Source of the DNA: Blastococcus sp. TF02A-30
Lineage (GTDB): Bacteria > Actinomycetota > Actinomycetes > Mycobacteriales > Geodermatophilaceae
Reading direction: 5' to 3'
Assembly (NCBI RefSeq): GCF_003319185.1
Contig: NZ_QOHJ01000003.1
Coordinates: forward strand, 372,001-436,000
DNA length: 64,000 bases
The notes under the pieces are model-generated. The model saw only the letters and a list, made by a program, of their open reading frames with translations. It was not told the DNA's origin and did not search any database. The position numbers and the translations under genes are program-made. Positions 9,022 through 17,464 of the stretch are shown here, piece after piece; the stretch's first letter is position 1, and each line of letters opens with the position of its first letter.

Positions 9022-10358
9022 CCGACGGGGTGCGCGCCGCTCGAGCTGATGCCCGGGATGGCGCCGGCGCGGAAGGCGTCGACGAACCGGCGGTGGTCCT
9101 CCTGGGTCTGCCGCGCGTAGCCGTGGGCGAACCCGACCAGGTCGGCGACGAACTCCTCGCGCCGGCCGCCGATCATGGCGGTGATCGCCTCCTCTGTCTG
9201 GAACGGCACCAGCGTGTGGTCGCTGTCGGCGTCGCCCACGCAGTGCAGCTTCGCCGTCGCCCGGCCGAGCTGCACCAGCACCGGCAGGATCTCCTCCGGC
9301 TCGGTGAGGTCCTCCCAGTCGAGGTCCAGCTCGTAGGGCGAGAGCTCGGCGACGACGAAGCCGACGCCGCGGATCTCCGTGTGCCCCAGGAACTGCGAGG
9401 CGTTGGCCTGCAGCGCCCGCTGGCTGACCGCCGTCCGGTGGCCGTGGTGCTCGAAGTACCCGGCGACCTCGGGGTCGTCGACGATGCGGCTGGGCGCGGC
9501 CACGTTGCCCTGCTTGAGCGAGAGGACGACGTCGTTCTCCAGCGCCTGGTCGTAGCCCTCGAGCAGCACGTTGTAGGCCGGCAGCCCGGCGCTGCCGATG
9601 CCGAAGCCGCCGGTGGCGATGACGTCCTTGACGTCGTAGGCCACGTCGCGGCGGCGCCGGGGCGGGACGACGGTGCCGCGGTAGCGCTCGAGCGCAGCCA
9701 TGACCTCGGCCCGTTCGGCGTCGTGCAGCCGGCGGTTGCGCGGGACGTCGGCGAACCGGCGCTCGTACCCCTCGACGACGGTGAGCCGGTCGACCAGCCC
9801 GGCCCGGCTGCGAGCCGTGGTGGCCAGCACCAGGTCGTGCACGGCGCCCTCGGTGTTCTCGCGGACCAGCGCGAACGAGCGGTCCTCGTCCGAGCGGGTG
9901 AACGCCGCGACCTGGTCGAGGTAGGCGCCCAGGTAGGCGGCGAGCAGCTCGGAGATGACGTCGTCGCCGAGCGCCTTGCGCCACGCGAGCAGGGCGAAGC
10001 TGGCGCAGAACCGGCGCAGGTCCCAGCTCACGTGCCCGACGTAGGCCTCGTCGAAGTCGTTGACGTCGAAGACCACCCGCCCGGCGCCGTCCATGTACGT
10101 GCCGAAGTTCTCCGCGTGCAGGTCACCCTGGATCCACACGCGCGACGTCCGCTCGTCGCACCAGCGGTCCTCGATCGTCGTCATGTCGGCGTAGAACAGA
10201 CACGCGCTACCGCGGTAGAAGGCGAACGGGTCGGCCGCCATCTTCCGGAACTTGGTGCGGAAGGCGTCCGCGTCGGCCCGCATGAGGTCGGCGAAGGCGT
10301 CGACCAGCACGTCGACGATCAGCCGACTCCGGTCGTCGAGGGTTGTGGACTGGGTCAC
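9018..10358 (-). CDS. DUF2252 family protein (kinase-like fold)
   Basis: The 446-residue protein matches the DUF2252 pattern: FYRGSACLFYADM, WIQGDLHAENFGTY, VVFDVNDFDEA, and a late TAKLHCVGDADSD. The GDLHAEN and DVNDFDE segments resemble the catalytic and metal-binding loops of aminoglycoside-phosphotransferase-like kinases, so phosphotransfer to an unknown substrate is a reasonable inference. GTG at 10358 is chosen because it precedes the conserved region closely; upstream in-frame GTGs exist and no strong Shine-Dalgarno decides between them. It is monocistronic and divergent from the SGNH hydrolase gene. Confidence 0.85.
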   Translation of the reverse strand: MTQSTTLDDRSRLIVDVLVDAFADLMRADADAFRTKFRKMAADPFAFYRGSACLFYADMTTIEDRWCDERTSRVWIQGDLHAENFGTYMDGAGRVVFDVNDFDEAYVGHVSWDLRRFCASFALLAWRKALGDDVISELLAAYLGAYLDQVAAFTRSDEDRSFALVRENTEGAVHDLVLATTARSRAGLVDRLTVVEGYERRFADVPRNRRLHDAERAEVMAALERYRGTVVPPRRRRDVAYDVKDVIATGGFGIGSAGLPAYNVLLEGYDQALENDVVLSLKQGNVAAPSRIVDDPEVAGYFEHHGHRTAVSQRALQANASQFLGHTEIRGVGFVVAELSPYELDLDWEDLTEPEEILPVLVQLGRATAKLHCVGDADSDHTLVPFQTEEAITAMIGGRREEFVADLVGFAHGYARQTQEDHRRFVDAFRAGAIPGISSSGAHPVG

Positions 10359-10418
10359 ACCTGAGGGGGATGGGGCCACAGGTGGCACCGTAGAGGGCCG
10401 ATAACCTCGGTGAAGGGT

Positions 10419-10435
10419 GATCACCGGCGGTGATC
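10419..10435. promoter_or_regulatory. Inverted repeat between divergent genes
   Basis: A perfect 7-bp inverted repeat, GATCACC-ggc-GGTGATC, lies 31 bases before the SGNH hydrolase start and about 60 bases from the DUF2252 start. It could be an operator for either gene or a small leader hairpin. No regulator is encoded next to it. Confidence 0.4.
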
Positions 10436-10466
10436 CGGGCAGGACGGGAAGCGGGACGGAGGATCC

Positions 10467-11492
10467 GTGACGCGAGCGGGGACAGCGCGACGGCTGGCGG
10501 CCGGCGCCGCCTACGGGGGCGGCGGGGTCGGGCTGGCCGGCGCCGCGCTCTACGCGGTGCTGCGCGAGGAGGCCCGTGCTGCCCGCCGCAACATCGACGC
10601 CCGCCGCGAGCCCGACCCGCCGGCCGGCAACGGGGTGTACGGCCGCGGCCGGACCAGGCCGCTGTCGTTCGTGGTGCTCGGCGACTCCAGCGCCGTCGGC
10701 CTGGGCGTCCAGCGCGCGGCCCAGACCCCTGGCGTGCTGCTGGCCGCCGCCCTGGCCGAGCTGGCCGAGCGCCCGATCAGGCTCACCCGGCTCGCGGTGT
10801 CCGGCGCCAAGTCGCCGCAGCTGGCCGACCAGGTCGAGGCCGCCCTGGAGGAGAAGCCCGCTCTCGCGCTCATCATGATCGGCGCCAACGACGTCACCAG
10901 CCGCACCCGGCCGTCGGTGTCGGTGCACCACCTCGGGGAGGCGGTCCGCCGGCTCACCGAGGCCGGTGCGGAGGTCGTCGTCGGCACCTGCCCCGATCTG
11001 GGCACCATCCGGCCGATCGGCCAGCCGCTGCGCCTCCTCGCCCGCCGGTGGAGCCGGCAGCTGGCCGCCGCGCAGACCATCGCCGTCGTCGAGGCCGGTG
11101 GCCGGACCGTCTCCCTGGGCTCGGTCCTCGGCCCGAAGTTCGCCACCGACCTCTCGATGTTCAGCAACGACCAGTTCCACCCGAGCGCGGCCGGCTACGC
11201 CCAGGCCGCCGCGGTGCTCCTTCCCGCGCTGGCCGACGCCATCGGCGCCTGGCCGGAGGGCGCCGACCGCCGGCTGCGCACCGGCCGGCGGGAGGCCGTG
11301 CAGCCGGTCGCGCGGGCGGCCGCCCGCGCGGCGGCGCGGTCCGGCACCGAGGTGCAGCCCGCCGAGAAGCGGGGTGCCACCGCCGGCCCCCGCGGCCCCT
11401 GGGCGCTGCTGCGCCGGCCGCGGACGCCGGAGGTCCCGACCGCGGAGGAGGCCGAGCGCGCCGAGCAGTCGCCGGAGGTCCTGGCGCCCTGA
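10467..11492 (+). CDS. SGNH/GDSL-type hydrolase, membrane-anchored
   Basis: The 341-residue protein has an N-terminal hydrophobic segment (residues ~8-30), probably an uncleaved anchor. The SGNH blocks follow: FVVLGDSSAVGLG (nucleophile Ser), IGANDVT (oxyanion Asn), and DQFHPS (catalytic Asp/His). Family members are esterases or lipases. The C-terminal ~90 residues are Ala/Arg/Pro-rich and look disordered. GTG at 10467 follows GGAGGA closely. The substrate is unknown, perhaps an acylated lipid or cell-wall glycan. Confidence 0.87.
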   Translation: MTRAGTARRLAAGAAYGGGGVGLAGAALYAVLREEARAARRNIDARREPDPPAGNGVYGRGRTRPLSFVVLGDSSAVGLGVQRAAQTPGVLLAAALAELAERPIRLTRLAVSGAKSPQLADQVEAALEEKPALALIMIGANDVTSRTRPSVSVHHLGEAVRRLTEAGAEVVVGTCPDLGTIRPIGQPLRLLARRWSRQLAAAQTIAVVEAGGRTVSLGSVLGPKFATDLSMFSNDQFHPSAAGYAQAAAVLLPALADAIGAWPEGADRRLRTGRREAVQPVARAAARAAARSGTEVQPAEKRGATAGPRGPWALLRRPRTPEVPTAEEAERAEQSPEVLAP

Positions 11493-11614
11493 GCGGCGGC
11501 GGCCGGGCCCCGCTGCGGCAGGGGGCGATCCGGCCGGTCGGGACCGGGGTAGTTTCGCGGGGACCGACGTCCCGGGCGCAGCTCGTCCGGACCCACCTCA
11601 TCGCGGAGGACTCC

Positions 11615-12835
11615 ATGCCCGAAGCCGTCATCGTCGCGACCGCGCGCTCGCCCATCGGCCGCGCGTTCAAGGGGTCGCTCAAGGACCTGCGGCCCGACGA
11701 CCTGGCCGCCACCATCGTGCGCGCCGCCCTGGACAAGGTGCCGGCGCTCGACCCGCGCGACATCGACGACCTGATGCTGGGCTGCGGCCTGCCCGGCGGT
11801 GAGCAGGGCTACAACATGGGCCGCGTGGTGAGCGTGCTGCTCGGCATGGACCACCTGCCCGGCACCACCATCACGCGCTACTGCTCCTCGTCGCTGCAGA
11901 CCACCCGCATGGCCATGCACGCCATCAAGGCCGGTGAGGGCGACGTGTTCATCTCCGCCGGCGTGGAGATGGTGTCGCGGTTCGTGAAGGGCAACAGCGA
12001 CGGCCTGCCCGACACCCAGAACCCGGTGTTCGCCGACGCCGAGGCCCGCACCGCGAAGGTCGCCGAGAACGGTGCGGACGGCTGGCGCGACCCGCGCGAG
12101 GACGGCGACGTCCCCGACGTCTACATCGCCATGGGCCAGACCGCGGAGAACCTCGCGCTGCTCAAGGACGTCTCCCGCCAGGAGATGGACGAGTTCGCCG
12201 CGCGCAGCCAGAACCTCGCCGAGCAGGCCATCGCCGACGGCTTCTGGGAGCGGGAGATCACCCCGGTCACCACGCCGGACGGCACCGTGGTCAGCACGGA
12301 CGACGGCCCGCGCGCCGGCACGACGGTCGAGGCGCTCTCGCAGCTCAAGCCGGTCTTCCGCCCCGACGGCCGGGCCACCGCCGGCAACGCCTGCCCGCTC
12401 AACGACGGCGCCGCCGCGGTCGTCGTCATGAGCGACACCAAGGCCGCCGAGCTGGGCCTGACCCCGCTGGCCCGCATCGTCTCGACCGCGGTCACCGGCC
12501 TCTCGCCGGAGATCATGGGCTACGGCCCGGTCGACGCCTCGAAGCTCGCTCTCCAGCGCGCCGGCATGACCATCGACGACATCGACCTCGTCGAGATCAA
12601 CGAGGCGTTCGCCGCCCAGGTCATCCCCAGCTACCGCGATCTGGGCATCGACATCGACAAGCTCAACGTGCACGGCGGCGCCATCGCCGTCGGCCACCCG
12701 TTCGGCATGACCGGTGCCCGCATCACCGGCACGCTGATCAACGGTCTGCAGACCAAGGACAAGACCTTCGGCCTGGAGACCATGTGCGTCGGTGGCGGCA
12801 TGGGCATGGCGATGGTCATCGAGCGCCTCTCGTAA
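11615..12835 (+). CDS. Acetyl-CoA C-acyltransferase (thiolase)
   Basis: The 406-residue thiolase has all three catalytic elements: nucleophilic Cys in RYCSSSLQT (about residue 90), His in VGHPFGMTGAR (about 360), and the second Cys in CVGGGMGMAM (about 391). It either cleaves 3-ketoacyl-CoA in beta-oxidation or condenses two acetyl-CoA; sequence alone does not decide. ATG at 11615 is preceded by GGAGGA with a 4-base spacer. No beta-oxidation partner (fadB) is adjacent. The 122-base gap before it contains a GC hairpin that may end the SGNH transcript. Confidence 0.93.
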   Translation: MPEAVIVATARSPIGRAFKGSLKDLRPDDLAATIVRAALDKVPALDPRDIDDLMLGCGLPGGEQGYNMGRVVSVLLGMDHLPGTTITRYCSSSLQTTRMAMHAIKAGEGDVFISAGVEMVSRFVKGNSDGLPDTQNPVFADAEARTAKVAENGADGWRDPREDGDVPDVYIAMGQTAENLALLKDVSRQEMDEFAARSQNLAEQAIADGFWEREITPVTTPDGTVVSTDDGPRAGTTVEALSQLKPVFRPDGRATAGNACPLNDGAAAVVVMSDTKAAELGLTPLARIVSTAVTGLSPEIMGYGPVDASKLALQRAGMTIDDIDLVEINEAFAAQVIPSYRDLGIDIDKLNVHGGAIAVGHPFGMTGARITGTLINGLQTKDKTFGLETMCVGGGMGMAMVIERLS

Positions 12836-12850
12836 CGACCCCTGGCACGA

Positions 12851-12886
12851 CAGCGGCCCGGCCCCCGCGAGGGGACCGGGCCGCTG
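12851..12886. terminator. Bidirectional hairpin between convergent genes
   Basis: Sixteen-base arms with one mismatch, CAGCGGCCCGG...CCGGGCCGCTG, close on a GCGA loop between the stops of the thiolase gene and the Bax-inhibitor-like gene. There is no U-tract on either strand, as is common in high-GC actinobacteria. Confidence 0.7.
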
Positions 12887-12898
12887 TGCGTTCCGGGG

Positions 12899-13729
12899 TC
12901 AGTTGTCCTGGAAGTAGGACAGCAGCCGCAGGATCTCCAGGTACAGCCAGATGACGGTGACCAGGAGGCCGAAGGCGATGTACCAGGCGAACTTCGCCGG
13001 GGCGCCGCGGCGGATGGCCTCGTCGGCCATGTCGAAGTCGAGCAGCAGCGAGAACGCCGCCACACCGATCACGACCAGGCTGAACAGGATGGCGATCGGG
13101 CCGCCGTCACGCAGGTTGAGCGCGTCGCCGTCGGCCGAGAAGAAGCTGGCGATCAGGTTGACCACGATCAGCGCGAAGACGCCGATCATGGCGGCCAGCA
13201 GCCAGCGGGTGAACTTCGGCGTCACCCGGATGGCGCCGGTCTTGTAGACCACGAGCATGCCGGCGAAGACACCGAAGGTGCCGATCAGCGCCTGCATCAC
13301 GATGCCGGGGTAGACCTCGTTGAACGCCTCGCTGATCGCGCCGAGCGCGACACCGTAGAGCGCGCCGTAGGCCAGCGTCGCGACCGGGTTGGCGATCTGC
13401 TTGAACGCGATCACCAGGCCCAGCACGAACGCGACCAGGACCGCGGGGAGCGCGAAGCCCCAGGCGGCCTGGCCGGGCATCGCCCAGGTGACGGCCGCGG
13501 CGAGCACGGTCACCAGGAAGGAGAGACCGGTCTTGGTGACGACGTCGTCCATCGTCATGTAGCGCGTGGTCGTCGCCGAGTAGGGCGACGGGGCGGCGTA
13601 CGGATCGGCCGTGGGGGCGCCGTACTGGCCGTACTGCTGCTGGGGCGCGGCACCCCAGCCGGCGTACTGCTGGCCGGAGCCGCCGGCGGTGCCGCCGAGG
13701 CCCCGGAACGCCGGGTTGTTGCTGGGCAT
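12899..13729 (-). CDS. Bax inhibitor-1/YccA-like membrane protein
   Basis: The 276-residue protein begins with ~70 residues rich in Gly, Gln, Tyr and Pro. About seven transmembrane segments follow, with the family pattern EVYPGIV, FGVFAGML and a closing FGLLVTVIWLYLEIL. BI-1/YccA proteins are multi-pass membrane proteins linked to ion leak or protease control; the bacterial role is unclear. ATG at 13729 is chosen because GAGGAG sits six bases upstream; the ATG at 13735 would overlap the Shine-Dalgarno. The gene stands alone, divergent from DUF1905. Confidence 0.9.
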   Translation of the reverse strand: MPSNNPAFRGLGGTAGGSGQQYAGWGAAPQQQYGQYGAPTADPYAAPSPYSATTTRYMTMDDVVTKTGLSFLVTVLAAAVTWAMPGQAAWGFALPAVLVAFVLGLVIAFKQIANPVATLAYGALYGVALGAISEAFNEVYPGIVMQALIGTFGVFAGMLVVYKTGAIRVTPKFTRWLLAAMIGVFALIVVNLIASFFSADGDALNLRDGGPIAILFSLVVIGVAAFSLLLDFDMADEAIRRGAPAKFAWYIAFGLLVTVIWLYLEILRLLSYFQDN

Positions 13730-13858
13730 CGTCATCTCCTCGAGGTGACTTCGGAGTCGTGGGGTCCACGCTGGTGCACCCCACTCGGTCAGGTCAACGC
13801 CCCCGGGGCCGCGGAAGTTCCGGCGTGTCGGGGACGTCCGCCGTCCTATCCTCCGCGG

Positions 13859-14146
13859 ATGGAGCTGGCGGTCACCGGCGCGCTCGTCCACTGGCGGGGG
13901 CCTGCGCCCTTCCACTTCGTCCCCGTGCCCGACGAGCAGTGCGCCGCCCTGGAGGCGGTCTCGGGGCAGGCGAGCTACGGCTGGGGCTGCATCCCGGTCA
14001 CCGCGCGGATCGGCGGCACCCGGTTCACGACGTCGCTGTTCCCCAAGGACGGCGGCTACCTGGTCCCGGTGAAGGCAGCGGTCCGCGTGGCCGAGCGGCT
14101 CGACCTGGGCGACGAGGTGACGGTGCAGCTCACGGTCGCCGTGTGA
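13859..14146 (+). CDS. DUF1905 family protein
   Basis: A small 95-residue protein with the DUF1905 pattern: an N-terminal WRGPAPFHFVPVP, a central YGWGCIPVTARIGGT, and a C-terminal LDLGDEVTVQLTV. The fold is predicted as a small beta-barrel; no activity is established. No clear Shine-Dalgarno is visible before the ATG. Its stop codon is followed, seven bases on, by the 3' end of a tRNA gene on the other strand. Confidence 0.85.
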   Translation: MELAVTGALVHWRGPAPFHFVPVPDEQCAALEAVSGQASYGWGCIPVTARIGGTRFTTSLFPKDGGYLVPVKAAVRVAERLDLGDEVTVQLTVAV

Positions 14147-14152
14147 CGGCGG

Positions 14153-14226
14153 TGCCCCCGGTCGGTTTCGAACCGACACTGGGACCCTTTTAAGGGGCCT
14201 GCCTCTGCCAGTTGGGCTACGGGGGC
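14153..14226 (-). tRNA. Class I tRNA with anticodon UAA (nominally Leu)
   Basis: The minus strand folds into a complete cloverleaf: a perfect 7-bp acceptor stem GCCCCCG/CGGGGGC with A73, a D-arm with GG in the loop (one C-A mismatch in the stem), a 5-bp anticodon stem GGCCC/GGGTC with loop CTTAAAA, a five-base variable region CCAGT, and a perfect T-stem GTCGG/CCGAC with loop TTCGAAA. The anticodon reads UAA, which would decode leucine UUA. Canonical bacterial tRNA-Leu has a long class II variable arm, and this one does not. CCA is not encoded. It may be a non-canonical or non-translational tRNA. Confidence 0.88.
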
Positions 14227-14301
14227 TCGCTGCGCACGGTAGTGCCGCCGGCCGTCCCTTCCGTACGGTGATCGCTCCGCAGCCGATCCTGGAGGTCCCC
14301 G

Positions 14302-15195
14302 GTGCCCGTCGCCCGCCCGCAGGTCCCCGTCCCGGTCATGCGCGCCGCGGTGCGCGCGCTGGTCCGGCCCGTGCTCGGCTCGGGCCTCCCGGCGCCGGTG
14401 CAGCGGCGCTGGCTCGAGCTGGTCTCCGGCACCTCCCCCGCGGCGCCCGGCGTCGCGGTGCGCCGCGGCACGCTCGCCGGCCGCCCGGTGGAGACGCTCG
14501 TGCCGCCGGACGCCGTGCCCGGCCGCGCGGTGCTGTACCTGCACGGCGGCGCGTTCCTCGTCGGCTCCCCGCGCACCCACCGGGCGCTCACCACGCACCT
14601 GGCGGTCGCGAGCCGCGCCACGGTGCACGCCCTCGACTACCGGCTCGCCCCGGAGCACCCGTTCCCCGCCGCCCTCGACGACGCCGTCGGCGCCTGGCAG
14701 GAGCTGCTCGCGGACGGCGCCGAGCCGGAGGCCACGGCGCTGGTCGGCGACTCGGCCGGCGGCTGGCTCGCCCTGGCCGCGGCGCTGCGGCTGCGCGACG
14801 CGGGCGGCGCCCAGCCCGCCGTCCTCGGGCTGGTGTCGCCCTGGCTGGACCTGGAGTGCTCCGAGCCGACGCCGGGGGTGGCCGACGCGATGCTCGACGC
14901 CGACCGGCTGCGCCGCGCGGCCGCGGTGTTCGAGGGCGCCACGGTGCTCCCCCGGCTGCTGGACGCCGACCTCGCCGCCCTGCCCCCGATGGTGGTGCAG
15001 GTCGGCAGCGAGGAGATCCTGCTGCCCGACGCGGTCCGGCTGGCGCGCCGGGCGCGGGCGGCCGGCGTCCCGGTCGACCTGCGCCGGCTGGACGGCCTCT
15101 GGCACGTGGCCCAGACGTCCGCGGGCTCGGTCGCGGAGTGCACCGCGGCCGTCGACGCCCTCGGGTCGGCGCTCGCCGCCCGGCTGGCCGGCTGA
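14302..15195 (+). CDS. Alpha/beta hydrolase, HSL-type esterase
   Basis: The 297-residue esterase has the hormone-sensitive-lipase oxyanion motif LYLHGGAFLVGS (about residues 76-87) and nucleophile GDSAGG (about 150). The later acidic residue and His (LWHVAQ) complete the triad. These enzymes hydrolyse short-chain or bulky esters in the cytoplasm. GTG at 14302 has GGAGG six bases upstream. The stop lies inside a perfect inverted repeat shared with the convergent NADH dehydrogenase gene. Confidence 0.9.
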   Translation: MPVARPQVPVPVMRAAVRALVRPVLGSGLPAPVQRRWLELVSGTSPAAPGVAVRRGTLAGRPVETLVPPDAVPGRAVLYLHGGAFLVGSPRTHRALTTHLAVASRATVHALDYRLAPEHPFPAALDDAVGAWQELLADGAEPEATALVGDSAGGWLALAAALRLRDAGGAQPAVLGLVSPWLDLECSEPTPGVADAMLDADRLRRAAAVFEGATVLPRLLDADLAALPPMVVQVGSEEILLPDAVRLARRARAAGVPVDLRRLDGLWHVAQTSAGSVAECTAAVDALGSALAARLAG

Positions 15196-15207
15196 GGTCA
15201 GCCGGCC
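15186..15207. terminator. Perfect palindrome spanning both convergent stop codons
   Basis: The arms GGCCGGCTGA and TCAGCCGGCC are perfectly complementary over 10 bp with a two-base GG spacer. The plus-strand TGA of the esterase and the minus-strand TGA of the dehydrogenase are each part of an arm. It probably terminates both transcripts. Confidence 0.6.
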
Positions 15208-16580
15208 TTCTCCGCCTCGTCCGCCGTTCCCGGGGCCTCCGGGCGGGGCGGCGGCAGCTGACCGGTGCGGCCGGTGTTCGCCGCGGACACGAACTCGCGG
15301 CGCGGGTCCTGCAGCTGGCCCAGCGAGATCACCTCGCGGCGGAACACCGAGGCCAGCGCCCAGTCGGCCACCACCCGCGCCTTCCGGTTGAAGGTCGGCA
15401 CCCGGCTCACGTGGTAGGCGCGGTGCATCGCCCACGCCGGCCACCCCTTGAGCTTGACCCCGTACACCTGCGCGACGCCCTTGTGCAGGCCGAGGCTGGC
15501 CACCGAGCCGACGTAGGCGTGCCGGTAGGGCTCCGGCGCCCGCCCCTCGAGCACGGCCACGATGTTGTCGGCCAGCCGCTTGGCCTGCCGCACGGCGTGC
15601 TGGGCGTTGGGCGCCGTCGTCGCCCCGGGGTCGTCCTTGGTGACGTCGGGGACGGCGGCCAGGTCGCCGGCGGCCCAGGCGCCGTCGAGGCCGCGGACCT
15701 GCAACGTCGCCTCGCACACCACGCGCCCCCGCTCGTCGAGGGGCAGATCGGTCCCGGCCAGGACCGGGTTCGGCTTGGTCCCGGCGGTCCACACCAGGGT
15801 GTCGCTGGGGAACCGGTCGCCGTCGCTCAGCTCGACGACGCAGTCGACCACCGACTCAAGCCGGGTGTTGAGCCGCACGTCCATGCCGCGGGCGGTCAGC
15901 TGCTTCACCGTCCACGCGGCCATGTCCAGGTCGACCTCGGGGAGGATCCGGCCGGTGGCCTCGACCAGCACCCAGCGCATGTCGGCCGGGGACAGCCGCG
16001 GGTAGTAGTGCTCGATCGCGTACCGGGCCATGTCCTCGAGCTCGGCGAAGGCCTCGATGCCGGCGTAGCCGCCGCCGACGAAGGTGAAGGTGAGCGCCCG
16101 GCGGCGGACGCCGGGGTCGTCGGTGGAGCTGGCCGCGTCGAGCCGGGCCAGGACGTGGTTGCGCAGGTAGATGGCCTCGCCGACGTTCTTGAACCCGATG
16201 CCGTGCTCGGCCAGCCCGGGGATGGGCAGCGTGCGCGCCACCGAGCCGGCGGCCATGACGAGGACGTCGTAGGAGACGTCGAACGCCTCCCCCTCGATCG
16301 GCACGACCCGGGCCCGCCGCTCGGCGTGGCTGACCCCCGTGACGGCCCCGGTGATCACCCGGCAGCGGTTGAGGGTCCGGCGCAGCGGGACGACGACGTG
16401 CCGGGGCTCCACCGAGCCGGCCGCCGCCTCGGGGAGGAACGGCTGGTAGGTCATGTGCGGCTGCGGGTCGACCACCACGACCTCGGCCCGGCCCCGGGAC
16501 AGCTTCTTCTGCAGCCGCAGGGCCGTGTACAGGCCGACGTAGCCGCCGCCGACGACGAGGACCACCGGTCGCTGAGCCAT
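15198..16580 (-). CDS. Type II NADH dehydrogenase / FAD-dependent oxidoreductase
   Basis: The 460-residue flavoprotein has an N-terminal FAD dinucleotide-binding motif (VVGGGYVGLYTAL, about residue 9) and an internal NADH site (FVGGGYAGIEAFAELE, about 165). The flavin-closing segment GAWAAGDLAAVPD is followed by a pro-rich tail. NDH-2 enzymes pass electrons from NADH to menaquinone at the membrane face without pumping protons. ATG at 16580 is clear. Actinobacteria often carry several paralogs, so a more specialised reductase role is possible. Confidence 0.88.
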   Translation of the reverse strand: MAQRPVVLVVGGGYVGLYTALRLQKKLSRGRAEVVVVDPQPHMTYQPFLPEAAAGSVEPRHVVVPLRRTLNRCRVITGAVTGVSHAERRARVVPIEGEAFDVSYDVLVMAAGSVARTLPIPGLAEHGIGFKNVGEAIYLRNHVLARLDAASSTDDPGVRRRALTFTFVGGGYAGIEAFAELEDMARYAIEHYYPRLSPADMRWVLVEATGRILPEVDLDMAAWTVKQLTARGMDVRLNTRLESVVDCVVELSDGDRFPSDTLVWTAGTKPNPVLAGTDLPLDERGRVVCEATLQVRGLDGAWAAGDLAAVPDVTKDDPGATTAPNAQHAVRQAKRLADNIVAVLEGRAPEPYRHAYVGSVASLGLHKGVAQVYGVKLKGWPAWAMHRAYHVSRVPTFNRKARVVADWALASVFRREVISLGQLQDPRREFVSAANTGRTGQLPPPRPEAPGTADEAEKAG

Positions 16581-16630
16581 GCGTCGAGGGTAGGGGCGCG
16601 GCGGTCGTCGCACGATGTCGAGCGTCGCGC

Positions 16631-17401
16631 TCAACGGACGGTCGCGGCCAGCTCCACGGCGCGGGAGAGGACGGCGTCGAGCATCGGCTCGGTGAGCTTG
16701 CCGGTGAAGGTGTTCTGCTGGCTCACGTGGTAGCTGCCCAGCAGGGTCAGCGGACCGCGCGGGCCGGCCAGCTCCACCTCGACCCCGTGCCCGAACGCCG
16801 GCCGCGGGCGGGGCAGCGCGTACCCGGCCCCGGCGAGCACCGGCCACAGCGCCGTCCAGCCGAACCCGCCCAGGACGACGGCCACCCGCAGCCGCGGCAG
16901 CAGCGCCAGCTCCCGGGCCAGCCACGGCGAGCAGGTGTCGCGCTCCTCCGGGGTCGGGGCGTTGGCCGGGGGCGCGCAGCGCACGGCGGCGGCGACCCGC
17001 ACGTCGGTGAGCTCGAGCCCGTCGCCGATGTGCGTCGAGGTCGGCTGGTTGGCCAGCCCGGCCCGCCACAGCGCGGCGAAGATCCAGTCACCGCTGCGGT
17101 CGCCGGTGAACACCCGCCCGGTCCGGTTCCCGCCGTGCGCGGCCGGGGCGAGCCCGACGACCGCGATCCGGGCGTCGGCCGGGCCCAGGCCGGGCACCGG
17201 CCGGCCCCAGTACTCCTGGTCGCGGAAGGAGGCCCGTTTGACCCCGGCGACCTCCTCGCGCCAGGCGACCAGCCGGGGGCAGGCGTAGCAGCCGGAGATG
17301 CGGGCGTCGAGGACGGGCAGCTCGCGGGTGGACCGCGCCGACCGGACCACCCCGGCCGGGGTCCGCGTCACGGGGAAGCCCCCGGCGTCCCGCGAGGTCA
17401 T
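16631..17401 (-). CDS. Family 5 uracil-DNA glycosylase (UdgB)
   Basis: The 256-residue protein has the family 4/5 UDG layout with iron-sulphur Cys residues ([11 protein letters not shown]; a second pair in RCAPPANAP...DTC). The active-site loop is [16 protein letters not shown], and the C-terminal intercalation motif is [14 protein letters not shown]. The first motif has Ala rather than a polar catalytic residue, as in family 5 (UdgB). It removes uracil and other deaminated bases from DNA. ATG at 17401 is preferred over the upstream TTG at 17467; GTG at about 17370 is a shorter option. A 56-bp repeat element lies between it and ppx. Confidence 0.88.
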   Translation of the reverse strand: MTSRDAGGFPVTRTPAGVVRSARSTRELPVLDARISGCYACPRLVAWREEVAGVKRASFRDQEYWGRPVPGLGPADARIAVVGLAPAAHGGNRTGRVFTGDRSGDWIFAALWRAGLANQPTSTHIGDGLELTDVRVAAAVRCAPPANAPTPEERDTCSPWLARELALLPRLRVAVVLGGFGWTALWPVLAGAGYALPRPRPAFGHGVEVELAGPRGPLTLLGSYHVSQQNTFTGKLTEPMLDAVLSRAVELAATVR

Positions 17402-17408
17402 GGAACGG

Positions 17409-17464
17409 CCCCGGTGCAGGGTCCCGCGGCGAGCCTGCGAGTCGTGGGGGGCACCGTGGTCCTT
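17409..17464 (-). repeat. 56-bp structured intergenic repeat, copy 1
   Basis: The element starts with CCCCGGTGC and ends with GCACCGTGG plus TCCTT. The 9-base ends form a stem (one mismatch) around a conserved core containing TGCAGGG, GCGAGC and GGGGGGC. On the minus strand it begins with AAGGA directly at the ppx stop codon and ends before the udg start. Copies 2 and 3 have the same length and core but different, compensated stem arms. Confidence 0.8.

Noticed and set aside
10430..12835. An 801-codon frame fusing an N-terminal extension to the thiolase
   Set aside because: The first part overlaps the SGNH hydrolase gene in another frame; the thiolase has its own ATG and GGAGGA.
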